DNA of 64,000 nucleotides from Methylobacterium gnaphalii. GTDB taxonomy: Bacteria; Pseudomonadota; Alphaproteobacteria; Rhizobiales; Beijerinckiaceae. The notes below the pieces were generated by a model. That model had not been told where the DNA came from, made no database searches, and worked only from the letters and a program-made list of their open reading frames with translations. The translations under genes and the position numbers were made by a program. Positions 56,676 to 64,000 of this stretch are shown here, in pieces (within the stretch, counting starts at the first letter, position 1; each line of letters opens with the position of its first letter). The DNA is taken from assembly GCF_007992215.1 (NCBI RefSeq), contig NZ_BJZV01000011.1, positions 62,001-126,000 on the forward strand. Direction: 5' to 3'.

Positions 56676-56722
56676 GTCGAGCCTGTGGCTGACGATCGCT
56701 CGAACATCGGCCGAATGCCAGC

Positions 56723-57022
56723 TCACCCGATCGCGCGCCGCTCGCGCTCGATCCGAAAAACCCGCAGGCTTCGCGCCGCCAGCGCCTCGACCTGCGCCGG
56801 CGTCGTCGCGCCGTGGAGCACGAGGCTCGTCAGCACCTCCGGATGCTTCCGTCGTTGCTTCGGGGTCCGGGCATGGTTGGAGACGCGCAGCGCGAAGGTG
56901 TCGCCCGGTGGCGAGAGGTAGACGCTGTCGCCGCGCTCGTTCCGCGCCGTGATGGCGAAGCCCTCGGCTTCCAGCAGCCGCACCGCCAGAGCGATGGCAG
57001 CGGGGGGAGGGAGCCCGTTCAC
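56723..57022 (-). CDS. Small conserved hypothetical protein
   Basis: 99 residues from GTG 57022, which overlaps the TGA of the upstream acyltransferase gene (GTGA). The sequence (LEAEGFAITARNERGDSVYL, FALRVSNHARTPKQRRKHPE, VLTSLVLHG) suggests an alpha/beta domain with a basic patch; no known family. Its coupling suggests it is made with the surface-glycan genes but does not show a role. Confidence 0.65.
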   Translation of the reverse strand: MNGLPPPAAIALAVRLLEAEGFAITARNERGDSVYLSPPGDTFALRVSNHARTPKQRRKHPEVLTSLVLHGATTPAQVEALAARSLRVFRIERERRAIG

Positions 57023-58095
57023 GGGCCTGCCGGCTCGATGGTGCCGATGGTTCGGCGCCCCATCGCGCGCGCCTTAAGCCGCAGGGCCGGCTTCTCCACC
57101 GCGTACCAGGACAGGGCGGCGACGCCGAGCGACGGCACCAACGACGCCGCCAGCAGCGCCGTCACCGATGCGTGGGGAAACAGCGCGTAGAGCGTCTGCT
57201 GGATCGGCCAGCCGTAGAGATAGACCCCGTAGGAGAGGTCGGCCGGCGGGTCGAGGGCCGGGCTGCCGAGAGCCGGCGCGAAGGCGACCCAGATCGCGGC
57301 GTAGCACTCGGCCAGGAACAGCACCGTCCGATAGAGCGGCGTCTCCCGCAGCAGCAGCGCCAGCCCGAGGCCGAGAAGCGGCCAAGCCGAGAGCCGCACT
57401 CGGTCGCGCCAGACGTACAGCGCAGCGCCAGCGGCGAAGATCAGCGGCAGGCGCAAAGCCGTCTCGACGCCTTTCGGCACAGCCGGGTTCACGGCGGCCG
57501 CCACGAGCAGCGCGACGGACAGGCCCGCAACCAGGGCCAAGGCGAACCCGCGCCGGCGCAGTAACCCCAGCAACCCGGCAAGGAACACGCCGAGATAGCA
57601 GAGCGTCTCGTATTTCAGGGTCCAGACGGTGCCGAGCGGGCTGTGGATCGGATTGGTCTCGAACACGCCCGGCAGGCTCGCATTGCTCTTGAAGCTCGTC
57701 AGCGTGCGCAGAATGAAGTGCCAGAAGTCGGGCGCACCGTAATACTCGGCCAGCGGCAGCCGCGTCAGCGCGGCGCCGAGCACCAGCGAGACCATGAGGG
57801 TCGCCACGACGAGGCCGGGCAGGATGCGCAGCGTGCGGGCGAGGGCGTAATCGCGCAGGCCCCGGCGATCGAGGCTCATCGTGACGAGGAAGCCGGAGAC
57901 CGCGAAGAAGCCGTTCACCGCATGCTCGCCCAGGGTGAAGCCGGTCAGCCCGAACAGCGGCTCGTCCTCGAGACGCCCGGTCGAGAGGCTGAAGGCGTGC
58001 GAGACGACGACTGCCAGGGCCAGCGCCAGCCGCAGGATCGAGAAGGCGTTGTGCGGGCGCGCCAGCGCCTCGGCGAGGGTGGGCGCACGGCTCAT
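57019..58095 (-). CDS. Acyltransferase 3 family membrane protein
   Basis: 358 residues from ATG 58095. About ten hydrophobic segments with the AT3 signature: NAFSILRLALALAVVVSHA (with the catalytic-type His), FFAVSGFLVTMSLDRRGLRD (with the SGFL loop) and the LKYETLCYLGVF segment. AT3 enzymes add acetyl or other acyl groups to surface polysaccharides or lipids. It overlaps its upstream neighbour by four bases (ATGA) and its downstream one by four (GTGA), so the three are one translationally coupled unit. Confidence 0.88.
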   Translation of the reverse strand: MSRAPTLAEALARPHNAFSILRLALALAVVVSHAFSLSTGRLEDEPLFGLTGFTLGEHAVNGFFAVSGFLVTMSLDRRGLRDYALARTLRILPGLVVATLMVSLVLGAALTRLPLAEYYGAPDFWHFILRTLTSFKSNASLPGVFETNPIHSPLGTVWTLKYETLCYLGVFLAGLLGLLRRRGFALALVAGLSVALLVAAAVNPAVPKGVETALRLPLIFAAGAALYVWRDRVRLSAWPLLGLGLALLLRETPLYRTVLFLAECYAAIWVAFAPALGSPALDPPADLSYGVYLYGWPIQQTLYALFPHASVTALLAASLVPSLGVAALSWYAVEKPALRLKARAMGRRTIGTIEPAGP

Positions 58096-58973
58096 GCCGG
58101 CTCATCCCGGGTCAGTCCCTCGTGCGCCAGGGCATCTTGCCCGCAAAGCGCCGCGAGCGCCCCGGCGGCCGAGCCGCCGTATCGCTCCATGCCGGCTCGG
58201 CGCAGGAGCAGCGCCGAGAGCGCGGCCTTGGGCGCATTGACCGCGAGCATCCGCAGGTTCGGGTCGGGCAGGCCGTATTTGCGGGAGACGTAGGCGCGCG
58301 ACCAAGCCTGATGCCAGCGCGTGCGGAAGACGCGGCCCGGCTCCGGCGACGAGGATTTTCCGCGCCCGTGCAACGCCACCGCGTCATGGACATGGATCAG
58401 CGCCCGGCCCGCATCCGCGACCCGCCGGCAGAGGTCGTCGTCCTCGAAGAACAGGAAGATATTGGGATCGAAGCCGCCGAACTCGAGAAAGAGCGAGCGT
58501 TCGGCCATCAGGCAGGCGCCCATCAGGAAGGGGGCGCAGGCATCCCCCTCGGGCAGCGACCGGATGCCCTTGGGATTGTGGAGATAGGGCGAGAGCAGCG
58601 AACGCGGCTGGTAGAAGAAGCGCCCGTCGGCTTCCATGATGCGCGGCGAGAACAGGCCGGCATCGGGATAAGCCTCGGCCGCGGCCATCAGGGCGCGCGC
58701 AGCGCCGGGCTGCAGGATCAGGTCCGGGTTGAGAATGATGACGTGGCTCGCCCCCTCTGCCGCCCGCACGCCGCGGTTGTTGGCGCGGCCGTAGCCCTCG
58801 TTGCGCGCGTTCCGTAGAACCCGAGCGCCGGATGCCTCGGCAATCCGCACCGAGGCGTCGCGGCTGGCATTGTCGACGACGATGGCCGGAATCTGCTCTC
58901 GCGCCAGAGCGGCGAGGCAGTCGGGCAGCGCCTCGGCGCTGTCGTGGGAGACGACAATGGCGGTGAGCGTCAC
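58092..58973 (-). CDS. Family 2 glycosyltransferase
   Basis: 293 residues from GTG 58973, giving the family start TLTAIVVSHDSAEALPDCLA; an earlier TTG at 58994 is less convincing. VVDNASRDASV, NEGYGRANNRGVRAA and IILNPDLILQPGA are the nucleotide-sugar binding motifs, and FLMGACLMAERSLFLEFGGF with FFEDDDLCRRV is the acceptor/base region. Resembles rhamnosyltransferases of polysaccharide assembly. First gene of the three-gene surface operon. Confidence 0.88.
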   Translation of the reverse strand: MTLTAIVVSHDSAEALPDCLAALAREQIPAIVVDNASRDASVRIAEASGARVLRNARNEGYGRANNRGVRAAEGASHVIILNPDLILQPGAARALMAAAEAYPDAGLFSPRIMEADGRFFYQPRSLLSPYLHNPKGIRSLPEGDACAPFLMGACLMAERSLFLEFGGFDPNIFLFFEDDDLCRRVADAGRALIHVHDAVALHGRGKSSSPEPGRVFRTRWHQAWSRAYVSRKYGLPDPNLRMLAVNAPKAALSALLLRRAGMERYGGSAAGALAALCGQDALAHEGLTRDEPA

Positions 58974-59069
58974 GCCGCGAAAATCCCAGCGCAAAGCGGG
59001 AACCTCTCCCTCCTCCGCAGGAGAAGAAAGAGGGAGACGCCAGCGCTTGTCACGAACGCCGCCCGGTCC

Positions 59070-60884
59070 TCAGCCCTTCTTCTCGGGCAGGTTTAGCCGG
59101 ATGTGCAGCTCGCGCAGCTGCTTCGGCGTTGCCTCGGACGGTGCACCGAGCAGCAGGTCCTCAGCCCGCTGGTTCATCGGGAACAGCGTCACCTCGCGCA
59201 GGTTGATCGCGCCCACGAGCAGCATCACCAGCCGGTCGATGCCCGCCGCCATGCCGCCGTGCGGCGGCGCGCCGTACTGGAAGGCGCGGTACATGCCGCC
59301 GAAGCGGGCATGGACATCGGCCTCGCCGTAGCCCGCGATCTCGAAAGCCTTCACCATTGCGTCGGGGCGATGGTTGCGGATCGAGCCCGAGGCGACCTCG
59401 TAGCCGTTGCAGACCATGTCGTACTGCACAGCCTTGAGCTTCAGCACCGCCTCGGTGTCGGCCGGATCGAGCGCCAGGAATTCCTCGTGGCTGACGTTCG
59501 GGCCCGAGAACGGGTTGTGAGAGAAGTCGATCTTCTTTTCGTCCTCGTTCCACTCGTACATCGGGAAGTCGGTGATCCAGCAGAACGCGTAGCGGTCGCG
59601 GTCGACCAATCCGAGTTCGTCGGCGATGCGGTTGCGCGCCTTGCCGGCCAGCGCCGCCGCTTTGGCCTCGTTGCCGGCGGAGAAGAACACCGCGTCGCCG
59701 GCCTTGACGCCGGCCTTCTCGGCGATGGCTTTCTGGATCTCGGCGGGGATGAATTTGGCGATCGGACCCTTTCCGGTGAGTACGCCGCCCTCGTCCTCGA
59801 ACACGACGTAGCCGAGGCCCGGCGCGCCCTCGGAGCGGGCCCAGTCGTTCAGCTTGTCGAAGAATGAGCGCGGCTGGCCGGCGGCACCCGTCGCCGGGAT
59901 CGCGCGTACGACACCGCCGGACTTCACGACGCCCTTGAACGCCTTGAACTCGACTTCGTCGCGGGCGAACTCGTCCGATACGTCGGCGATGATCAGCGGG
60001 TTGCGCAAATCCGGCTTGTCCGAGCCGTATTTCAGCATCGCCTCGGCGTAGGGGATGCGCGGGAACGTCTGCGTGACAGGCTTGCCCTCGGCGAACTCCA
60101 CGAAGGTGTCGCGGACCACAGGCTCCATCGTCGCGTAGACATCCTGCTCCGTGACGAAGCTCATCTCGACGTCGAGCTGGTAGAATTCGCCGGGCAGACG
60201 GTCGGCGCGCGGGTCCTCGTCGCGGAAGCACGGTGCAATCTGGAAGTAGCGGTCGAAGCCCGCAATCATCGTCAGCTGCTTGAACTGCTGCGGGGCCTGC
60301 GGCAGCGCGTAGAACTTGCCGGGATGCAGGCGCGACGGCACCAGGAAGTCGCGCGCGCCTTCCGGCGAGGAGGCCGTCAGGATCGGCGTCTGGAACTCGA
60401 AGAAGCCGCTCTCGCGCATGCGACGGCGCAGGCTGTCGATGATCGCGCCGCGCTTCATGATGTTGGCGTGCAGCTTCTCGCGGCGCAGGTCGAGGAAGCG
60501 ATAGGCGAGGCGGGTCTCTTCCGGGTATTCCTGGTCGCCGAAGACCGGCAGCGGCAGTTCGCCGGCCGGGCCGAGCACCTCGATATCGTCGATATAGACC
60601 TCGATGGCGCCGGTCGGCAGCTCGGCATTCTCGGTGCCGGCGGGGCGCGTGCGCACGCGGCCGTCGAGACGGATCACCCATTCCGAGCGCACCGTCTCGG
60701 CGAGCTTGAACGCCTTCGAATCGGAATCCACCACGCACTGCGTCAGGCCGTAATGGTCGCGAAGGTCGATAAAGAGCACGCCGCCATGGTCGCGGATGCG
60801 ATGACACCAGCCTGACAGGCGGATCTCGCCGCCGACGTCGGACGGGCGAAGCGCCCCGCAGGTGTGGGAACGGTAACGGTGCAT
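59070..60884 (-). CDS. aspS: Aspartyl-tRNA synthetase
   Basis: 604 residues from ATG 60884. Charges tRNA with aspartate. N-terminal anticodon-binding OB domain ([20 protein letters not shown]), motif 2 [20 protein letters not shown], the GAD-type insertion (about 285-430) and motif 3 [17 protein letters not shown] are present, typical of the bacterial class IIb enzyme. Whether it also charges tRNA-Asn (nondiscriminating) is not decided here. Divergent from the WYL-like gene. Confidence 0.96.
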   Translation of the reverse strand: MHRYRSHTCGALRPSDVGGEIRLSGWCHRIRDHGGVLFIDLRDHYGLTQCVVDSDSKAFKLAETVRSEWVIRLDGRVRTRPAGTENAELPTGAIEVYIDDIEVLGPAGELPLPVFGDQEYPEETRLAYRFLDLRREKLHANIMKRGAIIDSLRRRMRESGFFEFQTPILTASSPEGARDFLVPSRLHPGKFYALPQAPQQFKQLTMIAGFDRYFQIAPCFRDEDPRADRLPGEFYQLDVEMSFVTEQDVYATMEPVVRDTFVEFAEGKPVTQTFPRIPYAEAMLKYGSDKPDLRNPLIIADVSDEFARDEVEFKAFKGVVKSGGVVRAIPATGAAGQPRSFFDKLNDWARSEGAPGLGYVVFEDEGGVLTGKGPIAKFIPAEIQKAIAEKAGVKAGDAVFFSAGNEAKAAALAGKARNRIADELGLVDRDRYAFCWITDFPMYEWNEDEKKIDFSHNPFSGPNVSHEEFLALDPADTEAVLKLKAVQYDMVCNGYEVASGSIRNHRPDAMVKAFEIAGYGEADVHARFGGMYRAFQYGAPPHGGMAAGIDRLVMLLVGAINLREVTLFPMNQRAEDLLLGAPSEATPKQLRELHIRLNLPEKKG

Positions 60885-61037
60885 GACGGGCTCTTGGGAA
60901 TGAAGGCCGGCACCATTCACGCGAGGGGAGGGAAGTCAAGGCACGCGGCGCAGCGGCCTGCACGGGCTAGGCCTCGCGAAGCGCTTTTCGCGAGTCCGGG
61001 CCTTCGGAAACGGAGGGTGAATCCCCATATCATCCCT

Positions 61038-61445
61038 ATGAATACGCTCGCCTTTTCTCCCTCGAAAGTCCGGTCGGCGCGTTCGCTTGCGGAACGCGCC
61101 GAAGGTGCGTGGCGCATCGTGCCGTTGGAGGGCAGCTTCGAGATCGTCTACGAGGATGCGCGCGGAGTCTGGAGCAGCCGGATGATCGAGGCACGCGAGC
61201 TGAAGCTCGGGCCCGGCCGGACGCTGCTCGGCGGCCTCGATCACGGCCGCGGCCTCTACCGCGGCTTTCGCACCGATCGCATCCGCCGGCTCTCGGACCC
61301 CGAGACCGGCCTGCGCATCGAGGCCGGCATTCTCGACCACCTGCTCAGCCGGGCCGAGGCGCAGCGGCGCCTGCGCACTGGCCGCGCACGATCCACGGCC
61401 GCTTCGGCTTCCTCGCCTCGCAAGGGCCCTCAACCTTCGATATAG
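61038..61445 (+). CDS. Hypothetical protein with WYL-like segment
   Basis: 135 residues from ATG 61038; earlier ATGs in the same frame are less likely since they fall in the aspS promoter region. A beta-rich core reads GAWRIVPLEGSFEIVYEDAR, then MIEARELKLGPGRTLLGGLD and RGLYRGFRTDRIRRLSDPET, which is similar in pattern to the small ligand-binding WYL domain. The C-terminal end is Arg/Ser/Ala-rich. No DNA-binding part. Lies nine bases before rnd, possibly one transcript. Confidence 0.6.
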   Translation: MNTLAFSPSKVRSARSLAERAEGAWRIVPLEGSFEIVYEDARGVWSSRMIEARELKLGPGRTLLGGLDHGRGLYRGFRTDRIRRLSDPETGLRIEAGILDHLLSRAEAQRRLRTGRARSTAASASSPRKGPQPSI

Positions 61446-61454
61446 CCTGGGGTC

Positions 61455-62609
61455 ATGGACCTGATCACGACCACGTCGGAGCTTGCCGACGCCTGTGCCC
61501 GCTTCGCCGCGCAACCCTTCGTCACCGTCGACACGGAGTTCATGCGCGAGACGACCTATTATCCAAAGCTCTGCCTCATCCAGATGGCGGCGCCGGACGG
61601 GTTCGCCGCGCTCGTCGATCCGCTGGCCAAGGATCTCGACCTTAAACCCTTTGTCGACCTGATGGCGGACGAGGGCGTGGTGAAGGTGTTTCACTCGGCC
61701 CGCCAGGATCTCGAGATCATCTGGCTGATGGGCGAGGTGCTGCCGCATCCGTTCTTCGACACCCAGGTCGCGGCCATGGTCTGCGGCTACGGCGACAGCG
61801 TTTCCTACGAGCAGCTCGTCAACGACCTCGCCAAGGCCAAGATCGACAAGTCCTCGCGCTTCACCGACTGGTCGCGCCGTCCCCTCTCGGACGCGCAACT
61901 CACCTACGCGCTCTCGGACGTGACACATCTCGTGAAGGTCTACCAGGCGCTGGCCAAGCAGCTTATCGAGACCGATCGCGGTGCCTGGCTCGACGACGAG
62001 ATGGCAGTGCTCACCTCGCCGGAGACTTACCGGGCTGATTCGGCCCAGGCCTGGCGCCGGCTCTCGGGCCGCATGCGCAAGCCGCGCGAGATCGCCGTAT
62101 TGATGGAGGTTGCAGCCTGGCGCGAACGCGAGGCGCAGACTCGCAACGTGCCGCGCGGGCGCATCCTCAAGGACGAGGCGGTGATCGACATCGCCTCCTC
62201 GGCGCCGCGCAGTGTGGAGGCGCTCGGCCGCCTGCGCACCATCCCGAGTGGCTTCGAGCGCTCGCGCACCGGCACCGACATCCTCGCGGCGGTCGAGCGC
62301 GGCTTCGCCCGGGACACCAGCGACATCAAGCTGCCGGAACGCGGGCGCTCGCGTGGCAGCGGCAATGGCGCCGTGGTCGAGTTGCTCAAGGTACTGCTTA
62401 AGGCGGTGGCTGAGGCCGAGGGCATCGCCCCGAAGATCATCGCCACGGTGGATGAGCTCGAAGCCATCGCCGACGACGACCATGCCGACGTGCCCGTGCT
62501 CCAGGGCTGGCGCCGCGGCCTGTTCGGAGAGAAGGCGCTCGCCCTCAAAACCGGCCGGGTGGCCCTGTCGACCGAGGGCGGCCGGGTCGTGGTGCACGAG
62601 CTGAGCTGA
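61455..62609 (+). CDS. rnd: Ribonuclease D
   Basis: 384 residues from ATG 61455. 3'-5' exoribonuclease for tRNA 3' ends. The DEDDy exonuclease domain has [20 protein letters not shown] (Asp26, Glu28), [16 protein letters not shown] (second Asp) and [14 protein letters not shown] with the Tyr/Asp pair; HRDC-type helices follow around 210-300 ([20 protein letters not shown]). All catalytic residues appear intact. A short GCGCCTG hairpin is found just after the stop. Confidence 0.94.
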   Translation: MDLITTTSELADACARFAAQPFVTVDTEFMRETTYYPKLCLIQMAAPDGFAALVDPLAKDLDLKPFVDLMADEGVVKVFHSARQDLEIIWLMGEVLPHPFFDTQVAAMVCGYGDSVSYEQLVNDLAKAKIDKSSRFTDWSRRPLSDAQLTYALSDVTHLVKVYQALAKQLIETDRGAWLDDEMAVLTSPETYRADSAQAWRRLSGRMRKPREIAVLMEVAAWREREAQTRNVPRGRILKDEAVIDIASSAPRSVEALGRLRTIPSGFERSRTGTDILAAVERGFARDTSDIKLPERGRSRGSGNGAVVELLKVLLKAVAEAEGIAPKIIATVDELEAIADDDHADVPVLQGWRRGLFGEKALALKTGRVALSTEGGRVVVHELS

Positions 62610-62744
62610 GCGACGTCACAGCGCCTGTGGGGCAGGCGCATGCGAATTCAACGGCGACGGCACATGGCGTTCGAGAGAGGGCTACCCTAATTCGGGAATA
62701 AGCGGCAAAGTGCTTGCCGAAACGTCCCGACGCAACCGCCCCTT

Positions 62745-63032
62745 ATGTTCGAACCGAACGAAGTCCTGCAAACCCTGACCGGGCGAGGCCACGTCTCGGC
62801 AGAGGGGGTCGAGGCGGTTCGCGTGCGCTACCGCGTCGTGATCGAGCGGCGCGACGGGGTCGTATTCGCTTCCGGCACGCTGACCGGGAGCCATGCGAAC
62901 CTTCTGCCGATCTGGCTCGTCCCCGACTCGACCCTGCGCCTCAAGAACGGCCGGCGGATCGACATCTCGGTCACCGACCTCGTCGGAGACGTCGCCGAGT
63001 TCGAGAGCACGGGCACCGTCTCTCCGGGCTGA
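62745..63032 (+). CDS. Small conserved hypothetical protein
   Basis: 95 residues from ATG 62745. No signal peptide; a mostly beta pattern (VRVRYRVVIERRDGVVFASG, LPIWLVPDSTLRLKNGRRID, VTDLVGDVAEFE). I cannot assign a family. Confidence 0.55.
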   Translation: MFEPNEVLQTLTGRGHVSAEGVEAVRVRYRVVIERRDGVVFASGTLTGSHANLLPIWLVPDSTLRLKNGRRIDISVTDLVGDVAEFESTGTVSPG

Positions 63033-63149
63033 GAGCCCAGCGGTCGCAGGGCGTTTCGATGCGCCCCCATCAATCAGCTTGACGGCGGCTGGGATCGGTC
63101 CAGACTTCCACCCTGTATCAAGAATAATTCTGATTGGAGGGAGGAGAGC

Positions 63150-63620
63150 ATGGGCCAATCCCATTCGCTGACCATCAACGGCCGCTCGCTCAGCGTGAGC
63201 CTGGACGATCCCGACACACCGCTCCTCTACGTGCTGCGCAACGAGGTCGGGCTGCACGGCCCACGCTTCGGCTGCGGGCTTGGCCAGTGCGGCTCATGCA
63301 CCGTGCATGTCGATGGGCAGGCCGTGCGCTCCTGCGTGACTCCGCTCTCCTCCCTGAAACCCGAGGCGAAGATCGTCACCCTCGAAGGCCTCGGCACGCC
63401 GGAAGCGCCCCATCCAGTCCAGGCGGCTTTTGTCGAGGAGCAGGCCGCGCAGTGCGGCTACTGCATCAACGGCATGATCATGACCTCGGCCGCTCTCCTG
63501 AAGGACAAGCCGAAGCCGAGCGAGGCCGAGATCCGGCAGGCTCTTGTCGGCAATCTCTGTCGATGCGGCACCCATGCCAGGATCGTGCGCGCTGTCCAGC
63601 GCGCCGCGGCCAGCCTCTGA
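63150..63620 (+). CDS. [2Fe-2S] subunit of a molybdenum hydroxylase (IorA-like)
   Basis: 156 residues from ATG 63150. Two [2Fe-2S] clusters: the plant-type ferredoxin site GCGLGQCGSCTVHVDG with SCVTPLSSL, and the helical site QCGYCINGMIMTSAALL with LVGNLCRCGTHARIV. The family pairs with a molybdopterin large subunit to hydroxylate N-heterocycles or oxidise aldehydes, for example isoquinoline 1-oxidoreductase. The large subunit starts 14 bases downstream. Confidence 0.93.
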   Translation: MGQSHSLTINGRSLSVSLDDPDTPLLYVLRNEVGLHGPRFGCGLGQCGSCTVHVDGQAVRSCVTPLSSLKPEAKIVTLEGLGTPEAPHPVQAAFVEEQAAQCGYCINGMIMTSAALLKDKPKPSEAEIRQALVGNLCRCGTHARIVRAVQRAAASL

Positions 63621-63634
63621 GCGGGGAGGGAATC

Positions 63635-64000
63635 ATGCCAAACAGCCAACTCTCCCGCCGCAGCCTTCTGCAGGGCGGCGCCATCATCGTAGGCTTCACA
63701 CTGAGCCGCGCGCTGCCCGCCATGGCCGGTACCGCGCCCTCGAAGCCGGTCGCCCTCGACGAGGTCGATAGCTACCTCGCTCTGGAGCGCGACGGCTCGG
63801 CCATCATCTATTCCGGCAAGGTCGATCTCGGCACCGGCGTCCGGACAGCGCTGACCCAGATGGCGGCCGACGAGCTCGACCTGCCGCTCTCCCGGGTACG
63901 CGTGATCCAAGGCGACACTGCCCTAACGCCGGACCAGGGGCCGACCTATGGCAGCCTTTCGATCCAGAACGGCGGGACGCAGATTCGCACCGCCGCCGCG
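63635..64000 (+). CDS. Molybdopterin-binding large subunit (IorB-like), N-terminal part
   Basis: Cut by the window end after 122 codons, still open. ATG 63635 follows GGGGAGGG. A Tat signal LSRRSLLQGGAIIVGFTLSR implies export with the cofactor already inserted, as in the IorB/aldehyde oxidoreductase group that work in the periplasm. The mature part shows YLALERDGSAIIYSGKVDLG and GTGVRTALTQMAADELDLPL, the start of the xanthine dehydrogenase-like domain. Confidence 0.9.
   Translation, partial: MPNSQLSRRSLLQGGAIIVGFTLSRALPAMAGTAPSKPVALDEVDSYLALERDGSAIIYSGKVDLGTGVRTALTQMAADELDLPLSRVRVIQGDTALTPDQGPTYGSLSIQNGGTQIRTAAA

Overview
The window is GC-rich, gene-dense DNA from an alphaproteobacterium. 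The clearest lineage signs are the tig-clpP-clpX-lon order, FliX divergent from flgI, a DksA with a degenerate zinc finger, a GSII-type glutamine synthetase, the ligase-associated helicase/PdeM pair and an EcfG-type (GGAAC-N17-CGTT) promoter. The overall gene set resembles Methylobacterium/Methylorubrum (Hyphomicrobiales), but that genus call is from memory of the families, not from a search. No CRISPR array, prophage, transposase, rRNA or replication origin is visible.

Layout. 1-2.5 kb is a nitrogen block: the end of a GSII glutamine synthetase, then in the opposite direction glnB, an isocitrate lyase/PEP-mutase-like gene broken by a frameshift, and glutaminase glsA. 2.7-5.7 kb holds the NAD(P)HX repair enzyme Nnr and a Tat-exported multicopper-oxidase-fold protein that has lost half of its copper motifs. 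5.8-12.5 kb is tRNA-Leu(UAG), trigger factor, ClpP, ClpX and Lon, the protein quality-control core. 12.5-15.5 kb has a short porin-like protein and flagellar genes (flgI, a FlgJ-like rod-binding gene and a FlgN-like gene; fliX divergent). 15.8-22.2 kb has an unpaired MBOAT acyltransferase, dksA, an FTR1 iron permease, several small exported proteins, a diguanylate cyclase with a receiver lacking its phospho-acceptor, and a LuxR-type regulator. 22.3-32.5 kb is mixed: topoisomerase IB, a GNAT enzyme, a truncated GT4-like protein coupled to an ETFB-type methyltransferase, a long exported pseudo-caspase coupled to a DinB protein, tRNA-Gly(GCC), a thiamine-binding protein, an esterase and membrane proteins.

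32.7-36 kb encodes the ligase-associated DNA repair helicase (with an unusual internal insert) and the PdeM nuclease. 36.2-40 kb has a DUF3429 protein and a 1037-residue PodJ-like polarity protein. 40.2-46.4 kb is a beta-oxidation cluster: acyl-CoA dehydrogenase, thiolase, a DUF2059 exported protein and a FadJ-like bifunctional enzyme. 46.4-50 kb has a DUF2336 protein, a Pmp3-like membrane peptide behind a general-stress promoter, and a 2-hydroxyacid dehydrogenase coupled to an Inh-domain protein. 50-55 kb has leuC, an EamA transporter and malic enzyme maeB. 55-64 kb has a hexapeptide acetyltransferase, small conserved proteins, a near-perfect hairpin repeat with 33-bp arms, a cell-surface glycan operon (GT2 and acyltransferase 3), aspS, rnd and the start of a molybdenum hydroxylase operon of the IorAB type.

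Recurring themes: several genes keep a fold but have lost catalytic or phospho-accepting residues (multicopper oxidase, caspase, two receivers, DksA zinc finger), and five gene pairs are joined by the same four-base GTGA stop/start overlap. Nothing in the window is a clear-cut new defence or mobile system; the pseudo-caspase and the copper-less oxidase are the most unusual individual genes.
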